Positions 6,859 to 13,632 of a DNA stretch of 24,880 bases are shown in pieces. The stretch lies in assembly GCA_051004675.1 (NCBI GenBank), contig JBPCKC010000064.1, positions 1 through 24,880 on the forward strand, read 5' to 3'. The position numbers and the translations under genes were made by a program. The notes below the pieces were generated by a model. The model worked only from the letters and a program-made list of their open reading frames with translations, searched no databases and was not told the DNA's origin. This DNA is from JBDTSW01 sp051004675. GTDB taxonomy: Bacteria; Actinomycetota; Thermoleophilia; Solirubrobacterales; 70-9. Numbering within the stretch: the stretch's first letter is position 1; the number at the start of each line of letters is the position of its first letter.

Positions 6859-7608
6859 CTATTTCAGGTTGGCGCGCAGGATCGGCAGCGAGGTGGGCTG
6901 CGGAGAGTCCGGCGTCGGCTCCTCGGTGACGAGCACGGCCTCGGCGCCGCCAAGCCCGTCGCCCAGCGCGGCGTCCGCGGTCCCGTCGTCGCGGAGCCGG
7001 AAGCTCGAGACGGGCTCCATCGCGTCGCCGCGGCTGACCCATGCCTGGTAGACGTTGCCCGGCGCAAGCGCCGGGGCGCGCTGCACGTGGAGGATCGCGT
7101 CGCCGCCCGCCCCGTGCTCCAGGGTGGCGGCCAGCGTCCCCGCCGGCGCCGTGCCGACGGCTTTCGCCTCGATGAAGTCGCGTTGCCCGCCGTCCGAGTC
7201 GCTGACGACGCGGTCCGAGTCGCTGACGAGATAACCGACCGCGGCGCCGCCCGCCAGCACCGCCACCGCCACCGCCGCGAAGGCGAGCGCCGGGCGCAGC
7301 GACAGGCCGCCCAGGCCGAAGAGCCGGCGCTTCGCCTGGGCGGGCCGGCCGCCGAAAGCCTCAGTCCGGCGATCGGCGCGCACCGCATCCATCAGGTTCG
7401 CGCGCAGGGTCTCCGGGGGCCGCATCTGCTCGACCCCGGCGGGAAGCAGGTCCACGGCCGGCTGTAGCCAGCGCAGGTACTCGGCACACGCGTCGCATCC
7501 CGCGAGATGCGCCTCGATGTCGGCCGTCTCCGCGGGCTCGAGCGCCCCAAGCGTGTAGGCCGCGATGTCGTCGCGCCGCTCCTCGTGCATCCCGGATTCC
7601 CGACTCAT
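6859..7608 (-). CDS. RskA-like membrane anti-sigma factor (zinc ZAS domain)
   Basis: A 249-residue anti-sigma factor. The N-terminal cytoplasmic part (about 8-48) carries the zinc-associated anti-sigma motif His34-x3-Cys38-x2-Cys41 in HLAGCDACAEYL. A single membrane helix lies at about 105-127, and an extracytoplasmic RskA/anti-sigma-K domain (about 135-249) ends the protein, with the typical PGNVYQAWVSRGD segment. Such proteins hold their ECF sigma factor at the membrane until the outer domain is cut. ATG 7608 overlaps the sigma stop as ATGA, so the two are translated in tandem in fixed ratio. A rhomboid protease is encoded immediately downstream, although site-2-protease-type cleavage is the usual RskA route. 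Confidence 0.9.
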   Translation of the reverse strand: MSRESGMHEERRDDIAAYTLGALEPAETADIEAHLAGCDACAEYLRWLQPAVDLLPAGVEQMRPPETLRANLMDAVRADRRTEAFGGRPAQAKRRLFGLGGLSLRPALAFAAVAVAVLAGGAAVGYLVSDSDRVVSDSDGGQRDFIEAKAVGTAPAGTLAATLEHGAGGDAILHVQRAPALAPGNVYQAWVSRGDAMEPVSSFRLRDDGTADAALGDGLGGAEAVLVTEEPTPDSPQPTSLPILRANLK

Positions 7609-8207
7609 GGGAGCACCTCGGAAGCGTCGCGCACCGCCATGCCTTCCGCAATGCTCGTCCGCGCCTTCTCGAGGCCGAGGCGCATTCTGCCCTTAATGGT
7701 CCCGAGCGGCTCCCCCAGCATTTCCGCGATCTCGGAGTGGCTGAAGCCGCCGAAGTAGGCGAGCTGGATCACCTGCGATTGCTCGTTGGGCAGCGAGCCC
7801 AGGGCGCCGCGGACCTGACGCGCGGTCTCGCGCCGGATCACCGCGGAGTCGGTCAGCTCGGGCGACTGCTGGGACTCGAGCGCGGCGTCGTCGTCGAGGT
7901 TGAGCTTGGGAGCCGGCGTCGACGCCCGCCGCAGCGCGTCGATGGCTCGGTTGCGGACGATGCCCAGCGACCAGGAGCGAACGCTCCCGCGGGCGCGGTC
8001 GTAGCCCGCCTTGCTGCGCCACATGGAGAGGAAAGCCTCCTGGACGACGTCCTCGGCGAGGCTGCGGTCGCCGACCATGCGGTGAGCGAGGGAATAGGCC
8101 GGGCCACCGTGGCGCTCGTAGAAGACCTCGAAGGCCGTTTCGTCCTTGCGATCGACGAGGGTCATCAGTTCCTCGTCGGCCAGCCGCTGTACGTGGTCGC
8201 GTTTCAT
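7605..8207 (-). CDS. ECF sigma factor, SigK-like, paired with RskA-like anti-sigma
   Basis: A 200-residue group 4 (ECF) sigma factor. Region 2 spans about 24-95, with the polymerase-binding helix AEDVVQEAFLSMWR (51-64) and the DNA-melting/-10 segment SWSLGIVRNRAIDALRR (79-94). After an acidic linker, region 4 (about 130-185) carries the helix-turn-helix HSEIAEMLGEPLGTIKGRMR (157-176). The acidic linker and the adjacent RskA-like gene fit the ECF19/SigK group. The operon with anti-sigma and divergence from a DUF4383 gene suggest autoregulation, but I find no clear GGAAC/CGTT promoter pair upstream. ATG 8207 has no strong ribosome binding site. Confidence 0.92.
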   Translation of the reverse strand: MKRDHVQRLADEELMTLVDRKDETAFEVFYERHGGPAYSLAHRMVGDRSLAEDVVQEAFLSMWRSKAGYDRARGSVRSWSLGIVRNRAIDALRRASTPAPKLNLDDDAALESQQSPELTDSAVIRRETARQVRGALGSLPNEQSQVIQLAYFGGFSHSEIAEMLGEPLGTIKGRMRLGLEKARTSIAEGMAVRDASEVLP

Positions 8208-8319
8208 GCCCGGGGACCCACGCCCTATTCAACGCATGGGCGGTGCCTGCGGATCATTTTACGTCCGCGCCGCGGAGGATAGTTCGCCGAGCACCCCACC
8301 GGAGGAGGAGGAAGAAGAT
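8208..8319. promoter_or_regulatory. Divergent intergenic region between sigma factor and DUF4383 gene
   Basis: These 112 bases separate divergent genes. They contain an inverted repeat GCGGA (8249-8253)/TCCGC (8264-8268) around an AT-rich centre (TCATTTTACG), the most AT-rich patch nearby, which is a candidate operator or melting region. A CGTT-GA sequence reading on the minus strand near 8230 could be an ECF -10, but no matching GGAAC -35 is visible. A purine-rich stretch at 8301-8315 is the DUF4383 ribosome binding site. Confidence 0.35.
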
Positions 8320-8739
8320 ATGGACGCATCAAGCCCAGCACGCCTTTACGCCACGCTCGTGGGAGGCGTCCTCGTGATCGCGGGGATCACCGGGTTCTTC
8401 TACGAGGCGAGCTTCGCCACGGGGAACGACATCGTGGCCGACGAAGCGTTCGGGATCCTGGCGGTGAACGGCTGGCACAACGTGGTGCACCTCGCGCTCG
8501 GGCTCCTGGGCCTGATGGCGGCGGGGTACGCGGCCCGGACCTACGCCCTCGGCGTCGGCCTGCTCTACCTCGTGCTCGCGATCTGGGGCTTCATGGAGAC
8601 GGAGAACGGCTTCGGCGTGCTCGTCGACCTGGTCCCGATCAACACCGAGGACAACGTGCTGCACCTGATCCTGGGCCTGACCGGCCTGGCGGCGGGCGCC
8701 GCGACGCAGAAGGACTCGGCTCCCGCGCGGACTGCGTAG
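8320..8739 (+). CDS. DUF4383 integral membrane protein
   Basis: A 139-residue protein with four predicted membrane helices (about 9-27, 53-71, 75-93 and 111-128). It shows the DUF4383 hallmark of two related segments, NGWHNVVHLALGLLGL (50-65) and DNVLHLILGLTGLAAG in the C-terminal half, each with an Asn/His-containing helix start. Family function is unknown; it is common in actinobacteria and often near stress genes. ATG 8320 is fixed by an exceptional purine-rich ribosome binding site (GGAGGAGGAGGAAG, 8301-8314), one of the few strong Shine-Dalgarno sequences in the window, suggesting abundant expression. It diverges from the SigK-like gene, so it is a candidate regulon member. Confidence 0.88.
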   Translation: MDASSPARLYATLVGGVLVIAGITGFFYEASFATGNDIVADEAFGILAVNGWHNVVHLALGLLGLMAAGYAARTYALGVGLLYLVLAIWGFMETENGFGVLVDLVPINTEDNVLHLILGLTGLAAGAATQKDSAPARTA

Positions 8740-8783
8740 GGCTCGCCGGCACCCCGGCGGGCGGGGAACACCGAGTCGCCGCA

Positions 8784-8865
8784 GCGCGTTGCGACCGATG
8801 GTCGCCGCGCGTTGCGACCGATGGTCGAGATCTCCTCGCTATGCGGGCATAACTCGACCATCGGT
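8784..8865. repeat. Tandem 21-base repeat plus inverted copy forming a long hairpin
   Basis: Between convergent genes, a 21-base unit with the core CGACCGATGGTCG occurs twice in direct order at 8784-8804 and 8807-8827 (period 23). A 13-base inverted copy (CTCGACCATCGGT) lies at 8853-8865 and pairs perfectly with 8817-8829. The 23-base loop contains its own near-palindrome TATGCGGGCATA (8840-8851). The core is itself CGACC-GAT-GGTCG. There is no coding gene here. It could be a bidirectional terminator or one member of a dispersed palindromic repeat family. Confidence 0.75.
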
Positions 8866-8910
8866 GCCAGGGCGGTCGGTCCCAGGCGGGTTGGCTGCAC
8901 CCGGTCCGCG

Positions 8911-9249
8911 CTAGCGGCTGCGGAGGTCGCGCAGCGCGGCCTCCGCTCCGCCCAGCAACCCGTGCGGGCGCCGGCGGCGGCGCATGCCGACGACGGCGAG
9001 GGCGCCGGCCGCGGCGGTTCCGACTGCGATCGCGGCGACGGGACGCACCCAGTTGCGTGGGTCGCGCAGTGACTCGAGCTCGCTCTCGGAGAGCTCGTCC
9101 GCCCAGCTCGAGAGCGATGCCGCCGCCTGCTCGGTGATCGCCGTGAGCGTGCTCTCCACGCGTCCGGCGAGCCGCTCGGGCGGCTCGATCGGGCGCAGCG
9201 CGTCCTTGAGGAGGACCTCGAGGTCGAGGTGACGGTGGGGCTCAGTCAT
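8911..9249 (-). CDS. Single-TM protein overlapping an ECF sigma gene, possible anti-sigma
   Basis: A 112-residue protein starting at ATG 9249, 8 bases inside the end of the upstream sigma gene. Residues 1-66 are soluble and helical (LEVLLKDALRPIEPPERLAG and WADELSESELESLRDP), followed by one membrane helix (about 68-87), an RRRRR-rich stop-transfer sequence and a short Ala/Leu/Arg tail. The tight overlap with an ECF sigma gene and the cytoplasmic-helix-plus-TM layout suggest a membrane anti-sigma factor. However, no H-x3-C-x2-C zinc motif is present and I recognise no known domain. The role is an inference. Confidence 0.68.
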   Translation of the reverse strand: MTEPHRHLDLEVLLKDALRPIEPPERLAGRVESTLTAITEQAAASLSSWADELSESELESLRDPRNWVRPVAAIAVGTAAAGALAVVGMRRRRRPHGLLGGAEAALRDLRSR

Positions 9250-9814
9250 CCGCGTCCTCCGCGACGTCCTCGGCCGCGATCAGCTCCTGGAGCTGCTTGA
9301 TGGCGCGATGGATCAGCACCTTCGTCGCCCCGTCGGACTTGCCGAGGGCCCGGGCGATCTCGCGGTTCGACATGTCGAGCGCGAACCGCATGATGAGGGC
9401 ATCGCGACGCTCCTCGGAGAGATCGTCGAGCCTGCGGATGACCGCTCGCAGCTGCTCGCGGCCGGCGACGATCTGCTCGGTGTCGTGAGGGTGAGCGGGC
9501 GGCTCGACCGCCTCGATGTTCGCCTCCGGCCGCCGTGACCGGTCGCGGTGATGGTTGGCCGCCAGGTTGTGCGCGATCCGGATCAGCCATGGGCGCAGCG
9601 GCCGTCCGTGCGACTCGCGCTGCGCCCGCTCGAAGTGCCGGTACGCCTGCAGGAAGGTCTGCTCGGTGATGTCCTCGGCGTCGTGGTGATTGCCCACCCG
9701 GTAGTACGAGTAGGAGTAGACGTCGCGCAGGTGGTCCCGGTAGAGCCCCTCGAAGGCGCGGTCGAGCTCGGCCTTCGCCGGGGATCCAGGCGCGGGAAAG
9801 CTCGCCTCGGTCAT
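9242..9814 (-). CDS. ECF-type RNA polymerase sigma factor
   Basis: A 190-residue group 4 sigma factor. Region 2 (about 20-92) includes YRDHLRDVYSYSYYRVGNHH, the core-binding helix AEDITEQTFLQAYRHF (46-61) and PLRPWLIRIAHNLAANHHRD (72-91). Region 4 (about 120-178) includes LSEERRDALIMRFALDMSNR and a helix-turn-helix NREIARALGKSDGATKVLIH. The family directs polymerase to stress or envelope promoters. It overlaps the next gene (single-TM protein) by 8 bases, a pairing typical of sigma/anti-sigma operons. ATG 9814 stands eight bases after TAGGCT, so its own promoter fits in the 21-base gap behind the PlsC-GpsA gene. Confidence 0.92.
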   Translation of the reverse strand: MTEASFPAPGSPAKAELDRAFEGLYRDHLRDVYSYSYYRVGNHHDAEDITEQTFLQAYRHFERAQRESHGRPLRPWLIRIAHNLAANHHRDRSRRPEANIEAVEPPAHPHDTEQIVAGREQLRAVIRRLDDLSEERRDALIMRFALDMSNREIARALGKSDGATKVLIHRAIKQLQELIAAEDVAEDADD

Positions 9815-9822
9815 CCCCGCGG

Positions 9823-9828
9823 AGCCTA
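9823..9828 (-). promoter_or_regulatory. Probable -10 box (TAGGCT) of the second ECF sigma gene
   Basis: TAGGCT on the minus strand ends eight bases before ATG 9814, placing a transcription start at or within a base or two of the start codon. It lies wholly in the short gap after the PlsC-GpsA stop codon (9836). Confidence 0.4.
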
Positions 9829-9835
9829 GCCCCCC

Positions 9836-11548
9836 TCACGCCGCCCGCCTCGCGCGCTCGACCCGCCTGAGCCCGGCCACCCACTCGCCGGCGTCGATCT
9901 CGCCCGCCACGAGCGCGGCCAGGCCCTCGAGGTCGGGGGCATCGATGCCCGACTCGCTGACCGCCTCGGCCAGCAACGGCACCGAGTCGAGGGCCTCGGA
10001 GGCCTGGCCGATGCGGCCCGGGATCTGGTCGGCAGGGACGCCCGTGCCCAGCAGCTCGCCCGCGCGCCGGTTGCGGCTGCCCGGAGCGAGGACCGTCGCC
10101 GTGAGGTCGCCGATCCCGGCCAGCCCGGAGAAGGTGTCCAGCTCGCCGCCCTGCGCCAGCGCGAAGTCGACGCACTCACGCCAGATACCCGCGGCGGCGA
10201 TACCGGCGGCGTTCATCCCGTGCGGCTCGGCGGCGGCCGCGGCGAGGGCAGCAGCATTCTTTGTGACGCCCGCGATCTCGACGCCGACGACGTCGTCGGT
10301 CCGCTCGCACACCAGGCCCGCCCGGTCGAAGACCTCGCCGAGCTGCGCGCGGAGGTCCCGGTCGGTCGAGCCCAGGACCAGGGCGGCCATGCCGGCGGCT
10401 GCCTCGCGCGCGTGCGCCGGGCCGCCGAGGCAGGCGATCGCGCGCGCCCGCACCCGCTCGGAGACGTAACGGTTGGGGAGCGTCCCCTGGGGCTGGACGA
10501 GGCCCTTCGAGAGCAGCAGCACCGCGCTGCGCGAGGAGATCCGGTCGGCGAGGGCGCCGACGGTGGCGGGCAGGCCCGCCGAGGGAACGGCGAGGCACAC
10601 GAGGTCGCATGCGCCGAGCTCGATGTCGGCGGTACGGCTGATCGTGATCTCCTCGGGCAGCTTCACGCCGGGGAGGTACTCCTCGTTGACGCGCTTTCGC
10701 GCCATCGCCTCGGCCTTCTCCGCGGAGCGGGTCCCGAGCTGGACCTCCACCCCGCCCCGGGCGAGCAGGACCGCGACGGCGGTCCCCCAACTACCGGCGC
10801 CGATCACCGCCGCCTTGCGAAGCGGCGGCAGGCCTCCCAGCCACTCCCACTGGAGCTCGATGTTGGGCCAGATCCTGTCGGTGACGGTCGCCGCGAGCTG
10901 CGGCGAGGGGCGCTCGGTCTGGGGGAAGGTCATCGGCGTTCCGGCGCGCAGGGTCACCTTGCGGGGACGGATTTGCCATCCGCGGCGCACGTGCTCGGAG
11001 CCGTGGACGGCGACGGGGAGGACGTGGGCGCCGGACTCGAGCGCGAGGCGACCGACGCCCCGCTTGGGGATACCGAGGGAGCCCGAGCGGATCCGGGTCC
11101 CCTCGGGGAAGATGACGACCGTGCCGCCGCGCTCGACCGCCAGGCGGGCGGTCTGCATCGCGTGCTCGTCGGACTGCCCGCGGCGGATCGGGAACGCGCC
11201 CAGGCGGTTGAGCAGCCAACCCTGCCAGCGCTTCTCGAAGAGCTCGACCTTGGCGACGAACTGGATCTGCCGGCGCCACGGCAGGAGCGCGCCGATCACG
11301 AAGGGGTCGAGGAAGCTGCGGTGGTTGGAGGCGACGATGAGACCCCCCTTGATGCGGGCGTGCTCGCGCCCGGTCCGCCCGAGCCGGAACCAGACCAGGA
11401 AGGCGGGGACGAGGACCAGGCGCGCGAGGGTGTAGAGGAGCCTGTTGGCGCCGTGCCTGCGGGCGAACTCGTGGTAGCCCTCGAACCGCTCGTCGCTGAT
11501 GACGGCGTCCGCGCGCGGCGGCGCGGACCGGCGGGGGTGCTGGTCCAT
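9836..11548 (-). CDS. PlsC acyltransferase / GpsA glycerol-3-phosphate dehydrogenase fusion
   Basis: A 570-residue two-domain protein. Residues about 35-240 are a PlsC-type glycerolipid acyltransferase with the catalytic HX4D box NHRSFLDP (His76, Asp81) and FPEGTR (147-152). Residues about 244-570 are NAD(P)-dependent glycerol-3-phosphate dehydrogenase with the Rossmann loop GAGSWGT (250-256), SKGL (Lys349), GGPAHARE, Lys430 in GVTKN and the catalytic/substrate stretch TFSGLAGIGDL...SRNRR (472-495). The usual N-x-K-A-A-L-I-T-R-G-L helix is replaced by GMNAAGIAAAGIWREC. The fusion would make glycerol-3-phosphate from dihydroxyacetone phosphate and use it, or its acyl product, in phospholipid synthesis at the membrane. 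ATG 11548 is preceded by TAGGCA; GTG 11566 is an alternative start. Confidence 0.92.
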   Translation of the reverse strand: MDQHPRRSAPPRADAVISDERFEGYHEFARRHGANRLLYTLARLVLVPAFLVWFRLGRTGREHARIKGGLIVASNHRSFLDPFVIGALLPWRRQIQFVAKVELFEKRWQGWLLNRLGAFPIRRGQSDEHAMQTARLAVERGGTVVIFPEGTRIRSGSLGIPKRGVGRLALESGAHVLPVAVHGSEHVRRGWQIRPRKVTLRAGTPMTFPQTERPSPQLAATVTDRIWPNIELQWEWLGGLPPLRKAAVIGAGSWGTAVAVLLARGGVEVQLGTRSAEKAEAMARKRVNEEYLPGVKLPEEITISRTADIELGACDLVCLAVPSAGLPATVGALADRISSRSAVLLLSKGLVQPQGTLPNRYVSERVRARAIACLGGPAHAREAAAGMAALVLGSTDRDLRAQLGEVFDRAGLVCERTDDVVGVEIAGVTKNAAALAAAAAEPHGMNAAGIAAAGIWRECVDFALAQGGELDTFSGLAGIGDLTATVLAPGSRNRRAGELLGTGVPADQIPGRIGQASEALDSVPLLAEAVSESGIDAPDLEGLAALVAGEIDAGEWVAGLRRVERARRAA

Positions 11549-11607
11549 GTCAGTGCCTACACGCACGCAGGCTCGGCGTTACCCGGCATGCGCCCCACAC
11601 CCCCCGC

Positions 11608-12621
11608 TTACCAGGCGGCTTGCACCAGATCCGCCAGCGCCTCGCGGCTCAGTGGGTCGCGCATGGCGCCCTCGATGCGGGCATGGACGGAGTCGAGCAC
11701 ACCGTCGAGGCCGGAGCGGTCCGGGTCGAGGTCCGCCAGGCGCCGCGGGCCGCCGCCGAGCTCGGTCAGGCGGTCTTCGAGCCCCCCGAGGTCGGTACCG
11801 AGCCCCTCGGCGAGGGCCTCGATCGCGCCTGGCTCACGTTCGCGCATGGCGGCCATCGTGTGCGGCAACATCGCGGCGTTGGTCTCCGCGTGCGGGATCC
11901 CGAGGCCGCGGACCAGCTCCTGACACAGAGCGTGGTGGAGGCTCAAGCCGGCACCGTCGATCGCGTGGGCGCAGAAGAGGGAGCCGAGTGCCAGCTCGAC
12001 GCGATCGCGGTCGGCCTCCGCCGAGTCGAGGGCGGCGGCGACGAGCTCGATCCCGCGCAGAGCGGCATCCGTCGAGAACGGGTTCGCGGCCGGGCCGAAG
12101 AGAGCGTCGGCGCCATGACCGAGGGAGTTCAGCGCCGTGGCCCGCAGCTTGTCGTCCGGCAGGTCCGTCATCGCGGTCGGATCCGCGACGACCAGCGCGG
12201 GACGGTTGAGGCTCGCTGCGCTGTGGCCCGCGGGAAGGCGGTGAATGCCGGTGAGCTCAGCGCCGGAGAGCGTGGTCGGGATCGCGGCGGTCTCGGATCC
12301 CCTGACCGCGGCGATCGCCTTCGAGGTGTCGATCACGCGCCCCCCGCCGAAGGCGACCAGACGGTCGCGGTGGACCGCGTCGAGGAGGGCCGCCGAGGTA
12401 TCCGCGACCTTCCCCTGGGGCACCTCGTGGACCGTCGCGGCGCCATCGATGAGCGCGGCCGGCGCCCCCCCGAGCGCACGCGGCGTGCTGAGCAGCTCGT
12501 ACTCGGCCCAGCCGGCCGCGTCGAGCGTCTCGTGGACGTTTGCGAGCGTGCCCTCGCCGAAGCGGACCACCCGGGGGCCGTCATGCCACGTGAAGTCGCG
12601 GGCGTTCGGGAGCGCGCTCAT
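11608..12621 (-). CDS. Maleylacetate reductase-type iron-containing alcohol dehydrogenase
   Basis: A 337-residue NAD(P)H-dependent reductase of the Fe-ADH/dehydroquinate-synthase-like superfamily; maleylacetate reductases turn maleylacetate into 3-oxoadipate at the end of chloroaromatic, resorcinol or hydroxyquinol breakdown. The nucleotide loop is FGGGRVIDTSKAIA (91-104), and metal-site residues are His169 (NSLGHGADAL), His229/230 (SLHHALCQ) and His244 (IPHAETNAAMLPH). The SLHHxLC and PHAETN motifs are those of maleylacetate reductases rather than FucO-type enzymes. It is slightly shorter than usual (350-360). No ring-cleavage dioxygenase is nearby, so the true substrate is uncertain. ATG 12621 lies five bases after the tRNA-Thr 3' end with no room for a ribosome binding site. 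Confidence 0.85.
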   Translation of the reverse strand: MSALPNARDFTWHDGPRVVRFGEGTLANVHETLDAAGWAEYELLSTPRALGGAPAALIDGAATVHEVPQGKVADTSAALLDAVHRDRLVAFGGGRVIDTSKAIAAVRGSETAAIPTTLSGAELTGIHRLPAGHSAASLNRPALVVADPTAMTDLPDDKLRATALNSLGHGADALFGPAANPFSTDAALRGIELVAAALDSAEADRDRVELALGSLFCAHAIDGAGLSLHHALCQELVRGLGIPHAETNAAMLPHTMAAMREREPGAIEALAEGLGTDLGGLEDRLTELGGGPRRLADLDPDRSGLDGVLDSVHARIEGAMRDPLSREALADLVQAAW

Positions 12622-12626
12622 GCCAG

Positions 12627-12700
12627 AGCCCGGGGCGGGACTCGAACCCGCAACCCCCGCATTACAAATGCGGTGCTCTGCCAGTTGAAGCTACCCGGGC
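12627..12700 (-). tRNA. tRNA-Thr, anticodon TGT
   Basis: A 74-base cloverleaf on the minus strand: acceptor GCCCGGG/CCCGGGC, D arm GCTT...GAGC with loop containing TGG, anticodon stem CCGCA/TGCGG with loop TTTGTAA (anticodon TGT, reading ACA), five-base variable loop, T arm GCGGG/CCCGC with loop TTCGAGT, and discriminator T. No CCA is encoded. It lies 23 bases after sigH on the same strand and five bases before the next gene's ATG. A TACCCT hexamer at 12714-12719 is a weak promoter candidate; otherwise it rides on the sigH transcript. Confidence 0.95.
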
Positions 12701-12723
12701 GGGATGCCCGCGGAGGGTACGCC

Positions 12724-13422
12724 CTAGATGACGTACTCCCGGCTCGACACGTGCTGGGAGACCTTGCGCTTGACGCGCTGGAGGGCGTTGTCCACGGTCT
12801 TCGTGTCGCACTCCAGACGCTCGCCGATCACGTCGTAGGGATGTCCGTCCAAATAGAGGGACAGGACCCGGCTCTCGAGCTCGGACAGCACCTGCGACAG
12901 GCACTCCACGAGGCTCGACAGCTCCTCGCTGGCGATGACGCGCTCCGACGGGTCCTCGCTGAGCGGGCCTGGGAGGACCTCCTCCAGCGTGGCGTCGGAG
13001 TCCACCGCGGCAGCCGGCGTCTGCGCGAATGACACGTACTGATTGAGCGGCGCGTGCTTGTTCCGTGAGGCGGTCTTCACCGCCGTGATGATCTGCCGGG
13101 TAACGCAGAGCTCCGCGAAGTTGCGAAAGCTCGACTCCCGGTCGGTACGGAAATCCCTGATCGCCTTGTAGAGGCCGACGAGCCCCTCCTGGATCAGGTC
13201 ATCCGAGTCGCCGCCGAGCAGGAAGTACGACGAGGCCTTGAGACGCACGAAGCCGCGATAACGGCGAATGAGTCGGTCGTAGGCGTCGGCGCTTCCCCGC
13301 TTGGCGAGGGCGACGAGGTACGTATCATCAAGCTCGGGTTGAGCCTGACGGCTGGCGCGAGCGGCGACCGGAGCTCCCGCCACGGCGGCGAGCTCCTGGG
13401 TGGAAACGGTAGGTACGGCCAC
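12724..13422 (-). CDS. sigH: SigH-type sigma-70 factor (sporulation sigma-H family)
   Basis: A 232-residue sigma factor of the Bacillus SigH/RpoH-like class. An Ala-rich N-terminus of about 30 residues is followed by region 1.2/2.1 (LVALAKRGSADAYDRLIRRY), the core-binding helix DDLIQEGLVGLYKAIRDF (74-91), FRNFAELCVTRQIITAVKTA (99-118, -10 recognition) and a C-terminal region 4 with YDVIGERLECDTKTVDNALQ (196-215). The order rlmB-sigH is the ancient Gram-positive arrangement. GTG 13422 is set by AGGAGG five bases ahead (13428-13433) and a consensus promoter about 110 bases upstream. In a non-sporulating actinobacterium its regulon is unknown; a general stress or alternative housekeeping role is an inference. 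Confidence 0.92.
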   Translation of the reverse strand: MAVPTVSTQELAAVAGAPVAARASRQAQPELDDTYLVALAKRGSADAYDRLIRRYRGFVRLKASSYFLLGGDSDDLIQEGLVGLYKAIRDFRTDRESSFRNFAELCVTRQIITAVKTASRNKHAPLNQYVSFAQTPAAAVDSDATLEEVLPGPLSEDPSERVIASEELSSLVECLSQVLSELESRVLSLYLDGHPYDVIGERLECDTKTVDNALQRVKRKVSQHVSSREYVI

Positions 13423-13538
13423 GGGGTCCTCCTATCTTGGACCTGTCGTGGCGCCGGTACCTCCCAGTAGGCGCCCTCTCCTTCTTTTGAGAGTGATCGG
13501 CGGGTCGTGCTTCGACCTTTAGTTCACCCTTATGCAGC

Positions 13539-13568
13539 ACTCTAGCCGCGGTCAGGTGGTTCTGTCAA
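13539..13568 (-). promoter_or_regulatory. Consensus sigma-70 promoter of sigH (TTGACA-N18-TAGAGT)
   Basis: On the minus strand, TTGACA (13563-13568) and TAGAGT (13539-13544) are separated by 18 bases, the best housekeeping promoter in the window. Transcription would start near 13532, giving a leader of about 110 bases. That leader contains two GGCGCC blocks flanking the GGGAGG region, which can pair as a 6-bp stem just upstream of the AGGAGG ribosome binding site. Region 13423-13632 otherwise has no gene. Confidence 0.75.
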
Positions 13569-13584
13569 CCCCCGTGAGGGCGAT

Positions 13585-13621
13585 TGCAAAGTTCGTTGCA
13601 GTTTCCCCGGACGCGTCCGGG
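13585..13621. terminator. Palindrome and small inverted repeat after rlmB
   Basis: CCCGGACGCGTCCGGG (13606-13621) is a perfect 16-base palindrome that folds as a 6-bp stem with a CGCG loop, eleven bases after the rlmB stop. It is followed on the minus strand by a second inverted repeat, TGCAA/TTGCA (13585-13600), just upstream of the sigH -35 box. No T-run is present, so it is either a weak terminator for cysS-rlmB or an operator for sigH. Confidence 0.45.
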
Positions 13622-13632
13622 CGCGCTGCTAC

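Noticed and set aside
8565..8900. Minus-strand frame across the 8784-8865 repeat element
   Set aside because: It runs from the repeat into the antisense strand of the DUF4383 gene; composition and repeat content argue against a real protein.
10220..11923. 567-codon plus-strand frame opposite PlsC-GpsA
   Set aside because: Low-complexity product with no recognisable motif; the opposite strand encodes two complete catalytic domains.
12627..12700. tRNA-Thr as an integration (att) site
   Set aside because: No integrase gene and no second copy of the tRNA 3' end is visible within the window.
13328..13540. 70-codon minus-strand frame in the sigH leader beginning with GTG
   Set aside because: The GTG overlaps the sigH -10 box, upstream of the predicted transcription start, and the frame runs out of phase into sigH.
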